Of a DNA stretch of 64,000 nucleotides, positions 34,621 to 43,158 are shown piece after piece. The stretch covers positions 202,222 through 266,221 of the forward strand of contig CACXMZ010000006.1 of assembly GCA_902768975.1 (NCBI GenBank). The letters run 5' to 3'. The notes beneath the pieces were generated by a model, which was not told the origin of the DNA, did not search any database, and saw only the letters and a list, made by a program, of their open reading frames with translations. The position numbers and the translations under genes are program-made. The stretch is from an uncultured Coriobacteriaceae bacterium. GTDB taxonomy: Bacteria > Actinomycetota > Coriobacteriia > Coriobacteriales > Eggerthellaceae. Every line of letters begins with the position of its first letter. Position 1 is the stretch's first letter.

Positions 34621-34659
34621 CTTGCGTAGGTAGCGTCTGCGGCTTAGCCGCCAAGCAAG
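34621..34659. terminator. nested hairpin between convergent cbiO and hxlR
   Basis: GCGGC-TTA-GCCGC (34639-34651) sits inside CTTGC/GCAAG (34621-34625, 34655-34659). The hxlR stop codon lies in the loop. No T run, so termination is only suggested by position. Confidence 0.35.
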
Positions 34660-34991
34660 AAACGCTTGTAGTTGGCACCCCAGTCGGCCATGGATTCGAG
34701 GACGGGCGCGAGGCTACGGCCAAGGTCGGTAAGGCTGTATTCCACACGCGGTGGAACTTCAGCATAGACTTCGCGGTGAATAAGCCCATTGGCTTCCATT
34801 TCGCGCAGATGACTGGTTAAAACCTTCTGCGAAATGCCACCGATGGCACGCTGGAGTTCACCGAATCGTTTGGTGCCAGGGAGCAGGTCGCGCACGATGA
34901 GTACCTGCCACTTGTTACCCATGAGCGAAAGCGTCGCTTCGATATTGTCTTCAGGCAGAGCGCGGAGTTTCTTTTGTTCTACGATAGCCAT
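34644..34991 (-). CDS. HxlR-family transcriptional regulator
   Basis: A 115-residue winged-helix regulator of the HxlR/YodB type. The core IEATLSLMGNKWQVLIVRDLLPGTKRFGELQRAIGGISQKVLTSHLREMEANGLIHREVYAEVPPRVEYSLTDLG is the complete family domain. Many HxlR proteins sense electrophiles or redox change through a conserved N-terminal cysteine; no cysteine is present here at all. It faces murB across a 141-bp gap containing a perfect palindrome, likely its own operator. Confidence 0.9.
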   Translation of the reverse strand: MAIVEQKKLRALPEDNIEATLSLMGNKWQVLIVRDLLPGTKRFGELQRAIGGISQKVLTSHLREMEANGLIHREVYAEVPPRVEYSLTDLGRSLAPVLESMADWGANYKRFLLGG

Positions 34992-35009
34992 ATCTACCCA
35001 TTTCTTCGG

Positions 35010-35026
35010 TTACTAACTTTTAGTAA
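35010..35026. promoter_or_regulatory. palindrome in the hxlR promoter (candidate HxlR operator)
   Basis: TTACTAA-CTT-TTAGTAA is a perfect 7-3-7 palindrome, 19 bp upstream of the hxlR start. On the minus strand TATACT lies just before it, with TTTTCA 17 bp further up. A repressor here would block hxlR transcription. Confidence 0.6.
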
Positions 35027-35069
35027 GTATACGCCCCTTGTGCAATAATGAAAAGCGAAACATACAAAT

Positions 35070-35112
35070 GCCCAGATCTTGGGCGGTGCCCTGTTGGGGT
35101 GGCGCACAGGGC
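35070..35112 (+). other. two tandem hairpins in the murB leader
   Basis: GCCCA ... TGGGC (35070-35084) and GCCCTGT ... ACAGGGC (35088-35112) stand one after the other before the murB ribosome-binding site. They could form a leader attenuator, but only a weak T run (GTTTTC) follows. Confidence 0.35.
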
Positions 35113-35132
35113 GTTTTCGAGATGGGGGAATC

Positions 35133-36041
35133 ATGTCAATCGAAGCTTTAGAACAGCGTCTTGCAGAAGTGCTCGAAGCAGATTTAATTTTGCGTAATGA
35201 ACCCATGGCACGCCATACCACCTTTAAGGTAGGAGGTCCTGCCGATTTATTTGTGGCGCCCAGCAGCGTGGACGAAATCAGTGCCTGCGTCGCAGCTGCC
35301 CAGGAAACGGGCGTGCCCTGGCGCGTGTTGGGCGCGGGCTCTAATGTGCTCGTGGCTGACGAAGGCGTGCGCGGTCTAGTTATTCATTTGGACAAGAATT
35401 ATTCCAGCATTGCCATTAACGGTACCTTTATCTATGCCCAGGCGGGCGCTACCAATGAAGAAGTGGCCATGAAGGCCCTGGACAAAGGTCTGCGTGGTTA
35501 CGAATTTGCTAGCGGTATTCCGGGCAGCATTGGTGGGGCGGCCATCATGAACGCAGGTGCCTACGACGGCGAATTCAAGGACGTGTGCGAAAACATTATT
35601 TGCCTGACTCCCGAAGGCGAAGTGCTTGAAATTAGCGTTGACGATGCCGACCTTGGGTACCGCCATTCGCTCATGATGGACAAAGGCTATGTGGTGCTCG
35701 AGGCTATCCTGGGCTTGCAGCCAGGCGACACCGCCAAGATTGCTGCCAAGATTGAAGAACTGACGCGTCGTCGGGCTGAAAAGCAACCGCTTGAAATGGG
35801 TAGCGCTGGTTCAACCTTTAAGCGCCCTGAAGGGCACTATGCCGGCCAGCTTATCGAAGAAGCGGGCATGCGTGGGCACCGCGTGGGGGATGCCATGGTG
35901 TCTGAGAAGCATTGCGGCTTTGTGGTGAATGCGGGCAATGCGACCGCTGCCGACGTCCTTGCGGTTATCCACGATGTCCAAGAAGCCGTCCTTGCCAACT
36001 CAGGCGTCCAACTCGAACCTGAAGTCCGCATCTGGGAGTAA
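35133..36041 (+). CDS. murB: UDP-N-acetylenolpyruvoylglucosamine reductase
   Basis: MurB reduces UDP-GlcNAc-enolpyruvate to UDP-MurNAc with NADPH and FAD. The 302-residue protein (type IIa length) has MARHTTFKVGGPADLFVAP, the FAD-binding LGAGSNVLVADEGVRGLVI, GIPGSIGGAAIMNAGAYDGEF, RHSLM and SAGSTFKRPEGHYAGQLIEEAG with the catalytic Ser, and the final ending VRIWE with the catalytic Glu just before it in LEPEVRIWE. The ATG at 35133 follows GGGGGAAT; an in-frame ATG at 35079 would add 18 unconserved residues. Confidence 0.96.
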   Translation: MSIEALEQRLAEVLEADLILRNEPMARHTTFKVGGPADLFVAPSSVDEISACVAAAQETGVPWRVLGAGSNVLVADEGVRGLVIHLDKNYSSIAINGTFIYAQAGATNEEVAMKALDKGLRGYEFASGIPGSIGGAAIMNAGAYDGEFKDVCENIICLTPEGEVLEISVDDADLGYRHSLMMDKGYVVLEAILGLQPGDTAKIAAKIEELTRRRAEKQPLEMGSAGSTFKRPEGHYAGQLIEEAGMRGHRVGDAMVSEKHCGFVVNAGNATAADVLAVIHDVQEAVLANSGVQLEPEVRIWE

Positions 36042-36044
36042 TTG

Positions 36045-36205
36045 TTCCGCTGTTCTGTCGAACAGCGGAATCATCGACGTTGCGCTTTAATCTGCTGGCA
36101 CCCTAAGCCCTCCGTGCTACGGTCACGCACCAAAGTGCGCTCCCTTCGCCAGTCGGGCTTATTGCGCTCAGCAGATTAAATGCTCACTGACTCTTCGACT
36201 ACCTA
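36045..36205. repeat. nested palindromic intergenic element, family 1, copy B
   Basis: The leading hairpin TTCCGCTGTTC-TGTC-GAACAGCGGAA (36045-36070) is followed by the same left end, 12-bp arms (36086-36097, 36169-36180) and right end as copy A. It differs from copy A at only a handful of positions. It begins 3 nt after the murB stop. Confidence 0.92.
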
Positions 36206-36224
36206 TGCTTCTGGAAGCAGTCGT

Positions 36225-36415
36225 GGCTCCTTGTTGCCCTAAACAACCATTGGAGCGTTAGCCAATGGAAGTGCGCTGTTAAGAAGCGCGCTAGTTTAAT
36301 TACTGGGTCGAGTGTGGAGGGATGAGGTGAAGCCGGACCCAGTTATTGCGCGCTTCATTTGCGCACTTAGCTTGGCGTTAAGACGCGAGTTTGTTGTTTA
36401 GGGCAACAAGGAGCC
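36225..36415. repeat. 191-bp cruciform with perfect 23-bp arms
   Basis: The outer arms 36225-36247 and 36393-36415 are exact reverse complements over 23 bp. Inside are a local hairpin CATTGG/CCAATG (36248-36267), and nested stems AAGTGCGC/GCGCACTT (36269-36276, 36361-36368), GAAGCGCGC/GCGCGCTTC (36283-36291, 36348-36356) and ACTGGGTC/GACCCAGT (36302-36309, 36336-36343), plus GCGT/ACGC (36375-36386). It starts 19 nt right of copy B and ends 2 nt before the stop codon of the convergent LOG gene. No reading frame of note lies inside. Confidence 0.92.
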
Positions 36416-36417
36416 TC

Positions 36418-36945
36418 TTAACTTAAGAGGTCAGCTAGTTCGGTGATGGATCTGACTTCAGTGAAGGGGCTTTCTTCGGGGTCCAGGAAGCCGTTAGTTA
36501 CTAGGCCATGCAGCGCGGCCACAAAGTGGTCGTAGCAACCATTGATATTCACGATAAACACGGGCTTGTCTATAAACCCGAGCTTCTTTTGCGAAAGGAC
36601 TTCGGTGATTTCTTCGAAGGACCCAATGCCGCCAGGTAGCATAATGAAGGCATCAGCTTCGCCATAGAGCAGGGCCTTACGTTCCGCCATGGTTTCGACG
36701 ATGGTCGCATTTTCCAGGCGCACGTTCAGCTGCTCGCGGTCAACTAAGAAGCGCGGGATAATGCCGTGGACCGCACCGCCATGTTCAAGCACGGCGTCGG
36801 AAAGGGCGCCCATCATGCCTATGCCGCCACCGCCATACACGAGCGTGTGGCCCGCCTGCGCCATCCAGGTTCCCAGGTCGATGGCAGACTGCTTGAAGGC
36901 AGGGTCGTTCCCTTCGTTCACGCCACAATATACCGTTATGTTCAT
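36418..36945 (-). CDS. LOG-family (TIGR00730) protein, probable nucleoside monophosphate phosphoribohydrolase
   Basis: A 175-residue Rossmann-fold protein of the LOG/lysine-decarboxylase-like family, which releases bases from nucleoside 5'-monophosphates (cytokinin activation in plants; housekeeping in bacteria). Motifs: LVYGGGGIGMMGALSDAVL at the nucleotide site, ERKALLYGEADAFIMLPGGIGSFEEI, in which PGGxGT is changed to PGGIGS with the catalytic Glu kept. An ATG at 36945 with TGAGGTGG upstream is preferred; a GTG 9 nt earlier would place the ribosome-binding site within the gene. Confidence 0.87.
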   Translation of the reverse strand: MNITVYCGVNEGNDPAFKQSAIDLGTWMAQAGHTLVYGGGGIGMMGALSDAVLEHGGAVHGIIPRFLVDREQLNVRLENATIVETMAERKALLYGEADAFIMLPGGIGSFEEITEVLSQKKLGFIDKPVFIVNINGCYDHFVAALHGLVTNGFLDPEESPFTEVRSITELADLLS

Positions 36946-36999
36946 AGAAGCCACCTCAAGTGCACGTTGCTGTTTGGATGGCTACAGTATAGCGCTTGG

Positions 37000-38904
37000 C
37001 TAGACCGCAAGACCAAAGTCGAAGCTGCGCAATGCACGGAAGCGTTCGTTGGTCTGCATCAGTTCAGTGGGCGAGCCGTCCATTTCGATGGCGCCGCCTT
37101 CAATGAATATCACGCGGTCAAAGCGTTCAATGTCCTGTAGGTGGTGGGTGATCATGACCAAGCTTTTGTTGGCGGCAATCTTAAACAGCGTGTCGAGCAA
37201 TGCCGATTCAGTAATCGGGTCAAGCCCAACCGTGGGTTCGTCGAGCAAGATGCAGCCCACGCGGGAAAGCAGCACGCGCGCCAAGGCAATACGATGACGT
37301 TCGCCACCCGAAAAACGCATGCCCGCTTCGTCGACCATGGTGTCCAGGCCTTTGGGAAGGCGCTTGACCATGTCGGTTAGCTCAACGGCATCGATTGCTG
37401 CCCAGATTTCTTCGTCAGTAGCATCTTCGCGGCCAATGCGCAGGTTGTCGCGCAAGGTGCGATTAAACAGGTAGGCATTCTGTTGCACTACGCCAATGTA
37501 TTCATGCACGTGGCCGGCGAGTTGCTCCACTTCGGTGCCGTCTATGCGAATGCTGCCGGTACTGCATTGTAGGTCGCCGCGAATGAGGGAGGCGAGGGTA
37601 GATTTGCCCGAGCCAGAACGCCCAAGGATGGCTACCTTTTCGCCAGGGGCGATGGAAAGTGAAAGTTCATTGAGCACCTTGTGTCCTCCAAGATGCGCAA
37701 AGCTCACCTTGTCAATTTCGATGCCTACTGTCTTGCCTTCCTGGGCAAGTTTGGTGGCACCTTCGGTTACAGAAAGCGGCACCTGCACTTCTTCAACAGG
37801 GGTGCTTTCAACCTGGTTCATGAGGTCGTTTAAAGTAAAGCGCACCGCAGACATGGAACCCAGGGCCTTGGTGTCCACGTCGAGTACTTCGTCGCTTACG
37901 CGCGGGTAGGCATTGAGGCGTGCGACAGAGTCACGGTAGACATTTGCCTGGGTTGCAGCAGCGGTCATGGGCATGAAAGCTTCGATAAGCGGGAAGAAAC
38001 CGAGCACGAAGGCAGCAATCCAGTCGGCGCGGGGAAGGCCACTGCCACCAAAATGGTGCCCTGCCCACACAAACACAATCACAGCGCCAAAGGTGAGCAG
38101 CGCCATGGACGCGAGGTCGTTCTTGCGATAGTAGGCGTCAAGCGCCGCAGCCTGTTCGTGCCGTGCTTCGCTTTCCTGCTTGGCTTGCTTAAGGTAGTCC
38201 TTGCCGCGACCAGCAAACACCCAGTCGGTTGAACCCAGAAGGTTGTCGGTCAGGTTGGCATAGAGTTCATTCTTGCGTGCTTTTTCGCATTCGATACGCG
38301 CAGCATTAAACTGCACCGAAAGCATGGGAAGAATAACAGCAACAATAAGCAGGACCACCAGAATAGCCAGCCCAAAGAGCAGGTCGAATATACCAAAGAA
38401 CAGAGCAACAACAAGGAGCAGGACCCACCCAATAACGATGGGGAAGATGGTGCGCAAGTACAGATTTTGCAGATGTCCGATGTCTTCGGCTATGAGGCCC
38501 AAGAAGTCGCCAAGGCGGTGGGTGCTCTTGAGCTGCATGGCCTGGGATTCAAGGGCGCCATATAGACGCAGGCGCAGGTCGCTGGTCATGCGGAAGACCC
38601 AGTCGTGGGAAACTAGACGTTCTATATAGCGTAGGATGGGCTTACCCAGGCCAAAGACTTGCACGAAAGCCACGGGTGTGAGTACGACGAAGATGCCACC
38701 GTCGAGGCGTTCAGCGCAGCGGCTAATCAGATAGCCCGACGTGAACATGAGCAGGGCGGCGAAGGCAAACATGGCAACGCCCAACACTAATGCCTGCAGA
38801 AGTTCCTTGCGATACAGGCCGAAATAGGGGCGTACCCACGCATCATTTTCAGGAAGAAAGCCAAAGAGCGTTTTGGGTGAGAAGCTGCCTTTGGGTTCGC
38901 TCAT
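37000..38904 (-). CDS. cydC: thiol reductant ABC exporter subunit CydC
   Basis: One half of the heterodimeric CydDC ABC exporter of cysteine/glutathione that is needed to assemble cytochrome bd oxidase. The 634-residue protein has an N-terminal six-span membrane domain (SGYLISRCAERLDGGIFVVLTPVAFVQVFGLGKPILRYIERLVSHDWVFR is CydC-specific in pattern) and an ABC domain: Walker A GRSGSGKSTLASLIRG, signature FSGGERHRIALARVLL, Walker B ILLDEPTVGLDP, H-loop ITHH. The start overlaps the cydD stop (ATGA), so the two are coupled. Cytochrome bd genes cydAB are not in the window. Confidence 0.92.
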   Translation of the reverse strand: MSEPKGSFSPKTLFGFLPENDAWVRPYFGLYRKELLQALVLGVAMFAFAALLMFTSGYLISRCAERLDGGIFVVLTPVAFVQVFGLGKPILRYIERLVSHDWVFRMTSDLRLRLYGALESQAMQLKSTHRLGDFLGLIAEDIGHLQNLYLRTIFPIVIGWVLLLVVALFFGIFDLLFGLAILVVLLIVAVILPMLSVQFNAARIECEKARKNELYANLTDNLLGSTDWVFAGRGKDYLKQAKQESEARHEQAAALDAYYRKNDLASMALLTFGAVIVFVWAGHHFGGSGLPRADWIAAFVLGFFPLIEAFMPMTAAATQANVYRDSVARLNAYPRVSDEVLDVDTKALGSMSAVRFTLNDLMNQVESTPVEEVQVPLSVTEGATKLAQEGKTVGIEIDKVSFAHLGGHKVLNELSLSIAPGEKVAILGRSGSGKSTLASLIRGDLQCSTGSIRIDGTEVEQLAGHVHEYIGVVQQNAYLFNRTLRDNLRIGREDATDEEIWAAIDAVELTDMVKRLPKGLDTMVDEAGMRFSGGERHRIALARVLLSRVGCILLDEPTVGLDPITESALLDTLFKIAANKSLVMITHHLQDIERFDRVIFIEGGAIEMDGSPTELMQTNERFRALRSFDFGLAV

Positions 38905-40643
38905 GCCACGTCACCCCCGTTCATGGCGCGGGCAAGTTCTATCAGCTTGCCTTGGGCAGCAAGTAAGTCTTCCAGGCTGCCCTGTTCAACAATGCGCCCG
39001 TGTTCCAGAACCAAGATGTGGTCCATGGCCGAAAGCCAATGGAGGCGATGCGTGGCAAAAAAGACCAGCTTGCCCTCCATGAGGGGCAGCATGCGTTCTT
39101 TGAGTTCAAATTCAGTTTCAATGTCGAGGTGGGCCGTGGGCTCGTCGAATAGGAGCACCTTACGGGCAGGGTCGAGCAAGGCGCGTGCGAAAGCAATACG
39201 CTGTGCCTGACCACCCGAAAGCCCGCGACCACCTTCACCAATGATGGTATCCAAGCCCTCTGGCAGTTCGGCTACTAATTCACCGAGGCCGCAGACCTCA
39301 ACTGCATGGGCAATGGCATCTTCGCTTGCATCAGGCGAATAGAAGCAGATATTGTCGCGCAAACTAGCATGGAAGATATACGGGTCCTGCGGAATGTAGA
39401 GCAATTGCTTCTGCCAGCTTTCCTGCTGTAGGCTCTGCGTTTGAACGCCGTTTACTTCAATGGTGCCACCGCTTGCTTGGGCAAAGCCGCCGAGCAAATT
39501 AACCAAGGTGGATTTACCTGAGCCACTCGTGCCAACAATGCCAACCTTGGCAAAGCCTTCAGCACTGAAGTTAATCTGCTCAAGTGCAGCGATTAATTCG
39601 CCGCTTTCATTGTCTGCGCGGGCGTAGCTATAGTCCACTTCTTTAAAAGCGAGACGCGAGTTTTCGTCCCACGGCGTAATTTCAACTTCTCCGTGCTCCT
39701 CTTGTTTGGAAGCAATCATGCGCGTGATGTTCGCAAGGGCATTTTTGCCGTCCAGGGACGCATGGAAGTCGCCGGCGAATTCGCGAATGGGCTTGAAGAA
39801 TTCAGGCGAAAGGACAAGCACCATGAGTGCAGGGAAAAGCAGAATCGAGCCGCTGATCAGGCGAAAGCCCAACATGATAGAAACCGCCGCCACGCCTAGG
39901 GTGGCGAAAAGGTCGAGTACCGCGCCCGAAAGCGTGGCCGTTTTAAGGGTATTGATGGTGGCTCCGCGGAAATCTTCGCTTACCTTGAAAATACGCTTGC
40001 CATAACTTTTTGATTGTCCAAAAACAGCGAGGGTTTCAATACCGCGTAGAGTGTCGACAAAATGGTTGGAAAGCGCATTGTAAGTTTCGTATTGCGCAGC
40101 AGCACGCGCGCTTGCCTGGCGCCCGAGCATAATCATGTAAAAGATAATGACCGGGTAAAACATCAGAAGAATAACGGCTGAAATCCAGTCGAGGCGCAGC
40201 GCCGCAATAAACACGGGAAGGGGAATGGCAACCACGCCAATTATCTTGGGCAGGATTAGGGCAAGATAAGTTTCAACCAGGTCGACGCCTTCAAGGGCAG
40301 CCTGCGAAACGGCCGCTGTTCCATGGGCGTTTACCAAATTCGTTTTTGCGCCAAATACCCCTTCGAGCAATTCTTCACGAAGTTCGCTCGAACGTTCGTG
40401 GGCAAAGCGGGCAAGAAAGCTATCACGGATAAAGAGCAGTACTTGTCGCCCAAAGAAGCAAGCGGCAAAAATAGCTATGAGCGTGAACTGGTCGGGCAGA
40501 GCGCCGCCTTCCCACAGGTTGGTTATGGCGCGAGCAAGGCAGTAGGCTTGGGTAATGACACACGCAGCTTCGGCAAGCGAAAAAAGGAGCAGAAGCCCCA
40601 TGACCATCCCCACTTTAGGTAGGGTAAATAAAGATCGATCCAT
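38901..40643 (-). CDS. cydD: thiol reductant ABC exporter subunit CydD
   Basis: Partner of CydC. The 580-residue protein has an N-terminal membrane domain with the conserved RSSELREELLEGVFG and FVDTLRGIETLAVFGQSKSYGKRIFKVSEDFR segments typical of CydD, and an ABC domain with GTSGSGKSTLVNLLGGF, GRGLSGGQAQRIAFARALL and LLFDEPTAHLDIETE. The ATG at 40643 is chosen over the TTG three bases upstream. No clear ribosome-binding site is seen. It is the first gene of a cydDC operon. Confidence 0.92.
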   Translation of the reverse strand: MDRSLFTLPKVGMVMGLLLLFSLAEAACVITQAYCLARAITNLWEGGALPDQFTLIAIFAACFFGRQVLLFIRDSFLARFAHERSSELREELLEGVFGAKTNLVNAHGTAAVSQAALEGVDLVETYLALILPKIIGVVAIPLPVFIAALRLDWISAVILLMFYPVIIFYMIMLGRQASARAAAQYETYNALSNHFVDTLRGIETLAVFGQSKSYGKRIFKVSEDFRGATINTLKTATLSGAVLDLFATLGVAAVSIMLGFRLISGSILLFPALMVLVLSPEFFKPIREFAGDFHASLDGKNALANITRMIASKQEEHGEVEITPWDENSRLAFKEVDYSYARADNESGELIAALEQINFSAEGFAKVGIVGTSGSGKSTLVNLLGGFAQASGGTIEVNGVQTQSLQQESWQKQLLYIPQDPYIFHASLRDNICFYSPDASEDAIAHAVEVCGLGELVAELPEGLDTIIGEGGRGLSGGQAQRIAFARALLDPARKVLLFDEPTAHLDIETEFELKERMLPLMEGKLVFFATHRLHWLSAMDHILVLEHGRIVEQGSLEDLLAAQGKLIELARAMNGGDVA

Positions 40644-40765
40644 CAAAGCAAAAGCTCGTTTCGTATGCCGATTGCTGTCCAGAGAATTTTAAAAGAGCTC
40701 ATATATGGCTTGTAAATCGCGCCCTTCATCTCACATTACCTACTTGAAAGCACGGTAACGCTACA

Positions 40766-40790
40766 GCGGGGGGTGTAGCACCCCCCCCGC
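40766..40790 (-). terminator. G/C hairpin after upp
   Basis: GCGGGGGGTG (40766-40775) pairs with CACCCCCCCCGC (40779-40790) 38 nt downstream of the upp stop. It is a very stable stem without a T run; probable 3' end of upp. Confidence 0.5.
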
Positions 40791-40828
40791 AATAGTTCGA
40801 CTTATTGCAAGAACGAATGGCCTGTTGT

Positions 40829-41458
40829 TTACTTGGTACCAAAAATGCGGTCGCCCGCGTCGCCCAAACCAGGAACGATATAGGCAGCTTCGTTGAGCTT
40901 TTCGTCGATGGCAGCAACGTAAATGTCGATGTCGGGGTGGGTTTCCTGAACAGCCGCAATACCTTCGGGCGCTGCTACCAAATTCATGAGGCGGATTTTC
41001 TTGCAACCGCGCTTCTTCAGGCTCGAAATGGCATCGGCAGCACTGCCGCCCGTGGCCAGCATGGGGTCGACTACGATTATTTCGGAGTTTTCAACACCTT
41101 CAGGCATCTTGTAGTAATACTCGACGGGCTTGTGAGTTTCTTCGTCGCGGTACAGACCAATGTGGCCTACGTGGGCGAAGGGCATCAGTTCCAAGAGACC
41201 ATCTACCATGCCGATACCAGCGCGCAGGATAGGTACGATGGTAAAGAAATTTTCCGCCAGCATGGGGAAGGTACCTTCGCAGATGGGTGTTTCAATCTTA
41301 ACCTGCTTGGTTGAAAAGTCGCGGGTTACTTCATAGCCCATAAGAAGGGATATTTCCTTTAGCAACAAGCGGAATTCTTGAGGCCTCGTGTCCTTCCGGC
41401 GCATGCGTGCCAGCTTGTCAGAAATGAGGGGGTGATCTAAAACATGTACTTCGGCCAT
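40829..41458 (-). CDS. upp: uracil phosphoribosyltransferase
   Basis: Upp salvages uracil to UMP with PRPP. At 209 residues it has the family N-terminus [39 protein letters not shown], the PRPP loop [16 protein letters not shown] and the uracil-binding [33 protein letters not shown] precedes the ATG. It is divergent from a uracil/xanthine permease gene, suggesting shared pyrimidine-linked control of uptake and salvage. Confidence 0.97.
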   Translation of the reverse strand: MAEVHVLDHPLISDKLARMRRKDTRPQEFRLLLKEISLLMGYEVTRDFSTKQVKIETPICEGTFPMLAENFFTIVPILRAGIGMVDGLLELMPFAHVGHIGLYRDEETHKPVEYYYKMPEGVENSEIIVVDPMLATGGSAADAISSLKKRGCKKIRLMNLVAAPEGIAAVQETHPDIDIYVAAIDEKLNEAAYIVPGLGDAGDRIFGTK

Positions 41459-41499
41459 TTGTGAGCCCTTTCTGCTATAAGGATGCGCTTAAGTCTATT

Positions 41500-41505
41500 A
41501 TAATC
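41500..41505 (+). promoter_or_regulatory. -10 box in the upp/permease divergent region
   Basis: A perfect TATAAT in the 153-bp divergent gap points to the permease gene. No strong -35, PyrR-binding loop or riboswitch was recognised. Confidence 0.35.
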
Positions 41506-41611
41506 ACAGCTGAGAACTTTAAGCTTTACCACGGCCGAAATAATCTCCTAAATGCACCACGCGTTGTATGGCTTAAAACTAACGAGAAGCTTTATTTGAA
41601 TTGGAGATGAA

Positions 41612-42982
41612 ATGGCCAAAGACGTCCTTATCAATGATGTTCCTACGATGGGTGCCCAGGATGCCCCTGGTGCTGTTTATGACGCGCGCGAACTGGGCAT
41701 TCCGAAAATGACCATCTTTGGTTTCCAGCATATGTTCGCGATGTTTGGCGCAACTATTCTGGTACCTATCCTGACTGGTCTTTCGGTTTCAGCCACCTTG
41801 CTGTTTGCGGGTTTGGGCACCTTGTTGTTCCACTTCCTTACCAAGCGCAAGGTTCCCGCCTTCCTGGGTTCATCTTTCGCATTTTTGGCGGGCTATTTTG
41901 CTATCGCGCCTAATGGGGAACCTGAACTGCTCCCGTATGCCTGCCTGGGCGTGGCATTTGCGGGCTTGCTATACTTGCTGCTTTCGCTTTTGTTCAAGGT
42001 ATTTGGCGCGAACCGCGTTATGCGTTTCTTCCCGCCGGTAGTAACTGGTCCCATTGTTATTGCCATCGGCCTTATCCTTGCGCCTTCGGCCATTAACAAC
42101 TGTTCGACGAATTGGCTCGTGGCCATTATTGCCGTTGGCACCATTATCGTGTGCAACGTCTGGGGTAAGGGCATGATTAAGATTATCCCCATCCTCATGG
42201 GCGTTATCGTGTCCTACTTTGCCGCTTTGTTGTTGGGCGAAGTGGACCTTTCGGGTGTGGCGACGGCTGCTTGGGTTGGTATGCCCATCGACTGGGATCG
42301 CACGGTATTTGGTCTGGCAGGCGGCATGGATTCTGGCCTTGCACTTACGGCCATTATTACCATTATGCCCATTGCTTTGGCTTCGATGATCGAACACATC
42401 GGCGACATTTCCGCCATCAGTTCGACCACCAACCGAAACTTCATTGCTGAACCTGGCTTACACCGCACGCTTTTGGGCGACGGCTTGGCAACCATTGCAG
42501 CGTCCCTGTTTGGCGCGCCAGCCAATACGACCTATGGTGAAAACACGGGCGTGCTGGCATTAACTAAGGTGTTCGACCCCCGTGTGGTTGAACTGGCAGC
42601 TTGCTTCGCCATCCTGTTTAGCTTCTGCCCGAAGTTTGCCGCACTTATTGGTTCCATGCCTGCCAGCGTAGTGGGTGGCGTGTCCATTATTTTGTACGGC
42701 ATGATTTCAGGCGTGGGCGTGCGCAACCTCATTGAAAACCAGGTTGACTTTGAAAAGAGCCGTAATGTTATTATCGCGGCTGTTATTCTGGGTATGGCTA
42801 TTGGTATTGCGTACAGCAGCGCTGGCGCCGTGGTTATTCCAGTAGGCGAAACGTCGATTTCGCTGACCGGCTTGGCCGTGGGTGCGCTTGTTGGCATTTT
42901 GCTGAACGCGTGGCTACCTGGTATGGACGAATACGTGGTTGAAAAGACCCCACCGACTTCAATGGAGGGCTGGCCGCTCTAG
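41612..42982 (+). CDS. uracil/xanthine permease (NCS2 family)
   Basis: A 456-residue membrane protein of the nucleobase-cation symporter 2 family with about 14 hydrophobic segments. Characteristic motifs are FGFQHMFAMFGATILVPILTGL (TM1), RFFPPVVTGPIVIAIGL (PVVTG motif), IALASMIEHIGDISAISSTTNRNF (the substrate-binding QHxGD-type region reads EHIGD) and ANTTYGENTGVLALTKVFDPRVV (NxTxGxENxG motif). The EHIGD and TTYGENTG pattern matches UraA-type uracil carriers, which agrees with upp next door. TTGGAGATGAA precedes the ATG. Confidence 0.93.
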   Translation: MAKDVLINDVPTMGAQDAPGAVYDARELGIPKMTIFGFQHMFAMFGATILVPILTGLSVSATLLFAGLGTLLFHFLTKRKVPAFLGSSFAFLAGYFAIAPNGEPELLPYACLGVAFAGLLYLLLSLLFKVFGANRVMRFFPPVVTGPIVIAIGLILAPSAINNCSTNWLVAIIAVGTIIVCNVWGKGMIKIIPILMGVIVSYFAALLLGEVDLSGVATAAWVGMPIDWDRTVFGLAGGMDSGLALTAIITIMPIALASMIEHIGDISAISSTTNRNFIAEPGLHRTLLGDGLATIAASLFGAPANTTYGENTGVLALTKVFDPRVVELAACFAILFSFCPKFAALIGSMPASVVGGVSIILYGMISGVGVRNLIENQVDFEKSRNVIIAAVILGMAIGIAYSSAGAVVIPVGETSISLTGLAVGALVGILLNAWLPGMDEYVVEKTPPTSMEGWPL

Positions 42983-43012
42983 TTTAGTTCGCCAGTCTGC
43001 AGATGGAATGAA

Positions 43013-43143
43013 TCGGTGCTGCGCTCCGATTATGCGCCCCATCTTGTTCCTTGTTTTGCTTGTCGTGTAGCAAAGTACACTTCGGTGCAAAGCTGGGCAA
43101 TCTAAGGCGTATAATCGTTCCTCGCTGATTTTTAGAAAACCTA
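43013..43143. repeat. nested palindromic intergenic element, family 1, copy D
   Basis: Left end TCGGTGCTGCGCT and right end CTCGCTGA ... AACCTA match the family. The arms CGATTATGCGCC (43027-43038) and GGCGTATAATCG (43106-43117) are complementary with one G-U pair. The inner stem GTGTA/TACAC and the ATCTTG ... GGCAATCTAA frame are shared with copy E. The right arm contains TATAAT (43110-43115), which may act as a -10 box for the permease gene at 43159. The leading CCGCTGTTC hairpin of copies A-C is absent. Confidence 0.85.
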
Positions 43144-43158
43144 TGGCATAAGGATTAC

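Noticed and set aside
36225..36415. tRNA gene or attachment site in the stem-rich gap
   Set aside because: Stems are far too long and nested; no anticodon arm, T-loop GTTCRA or CCA pattern.
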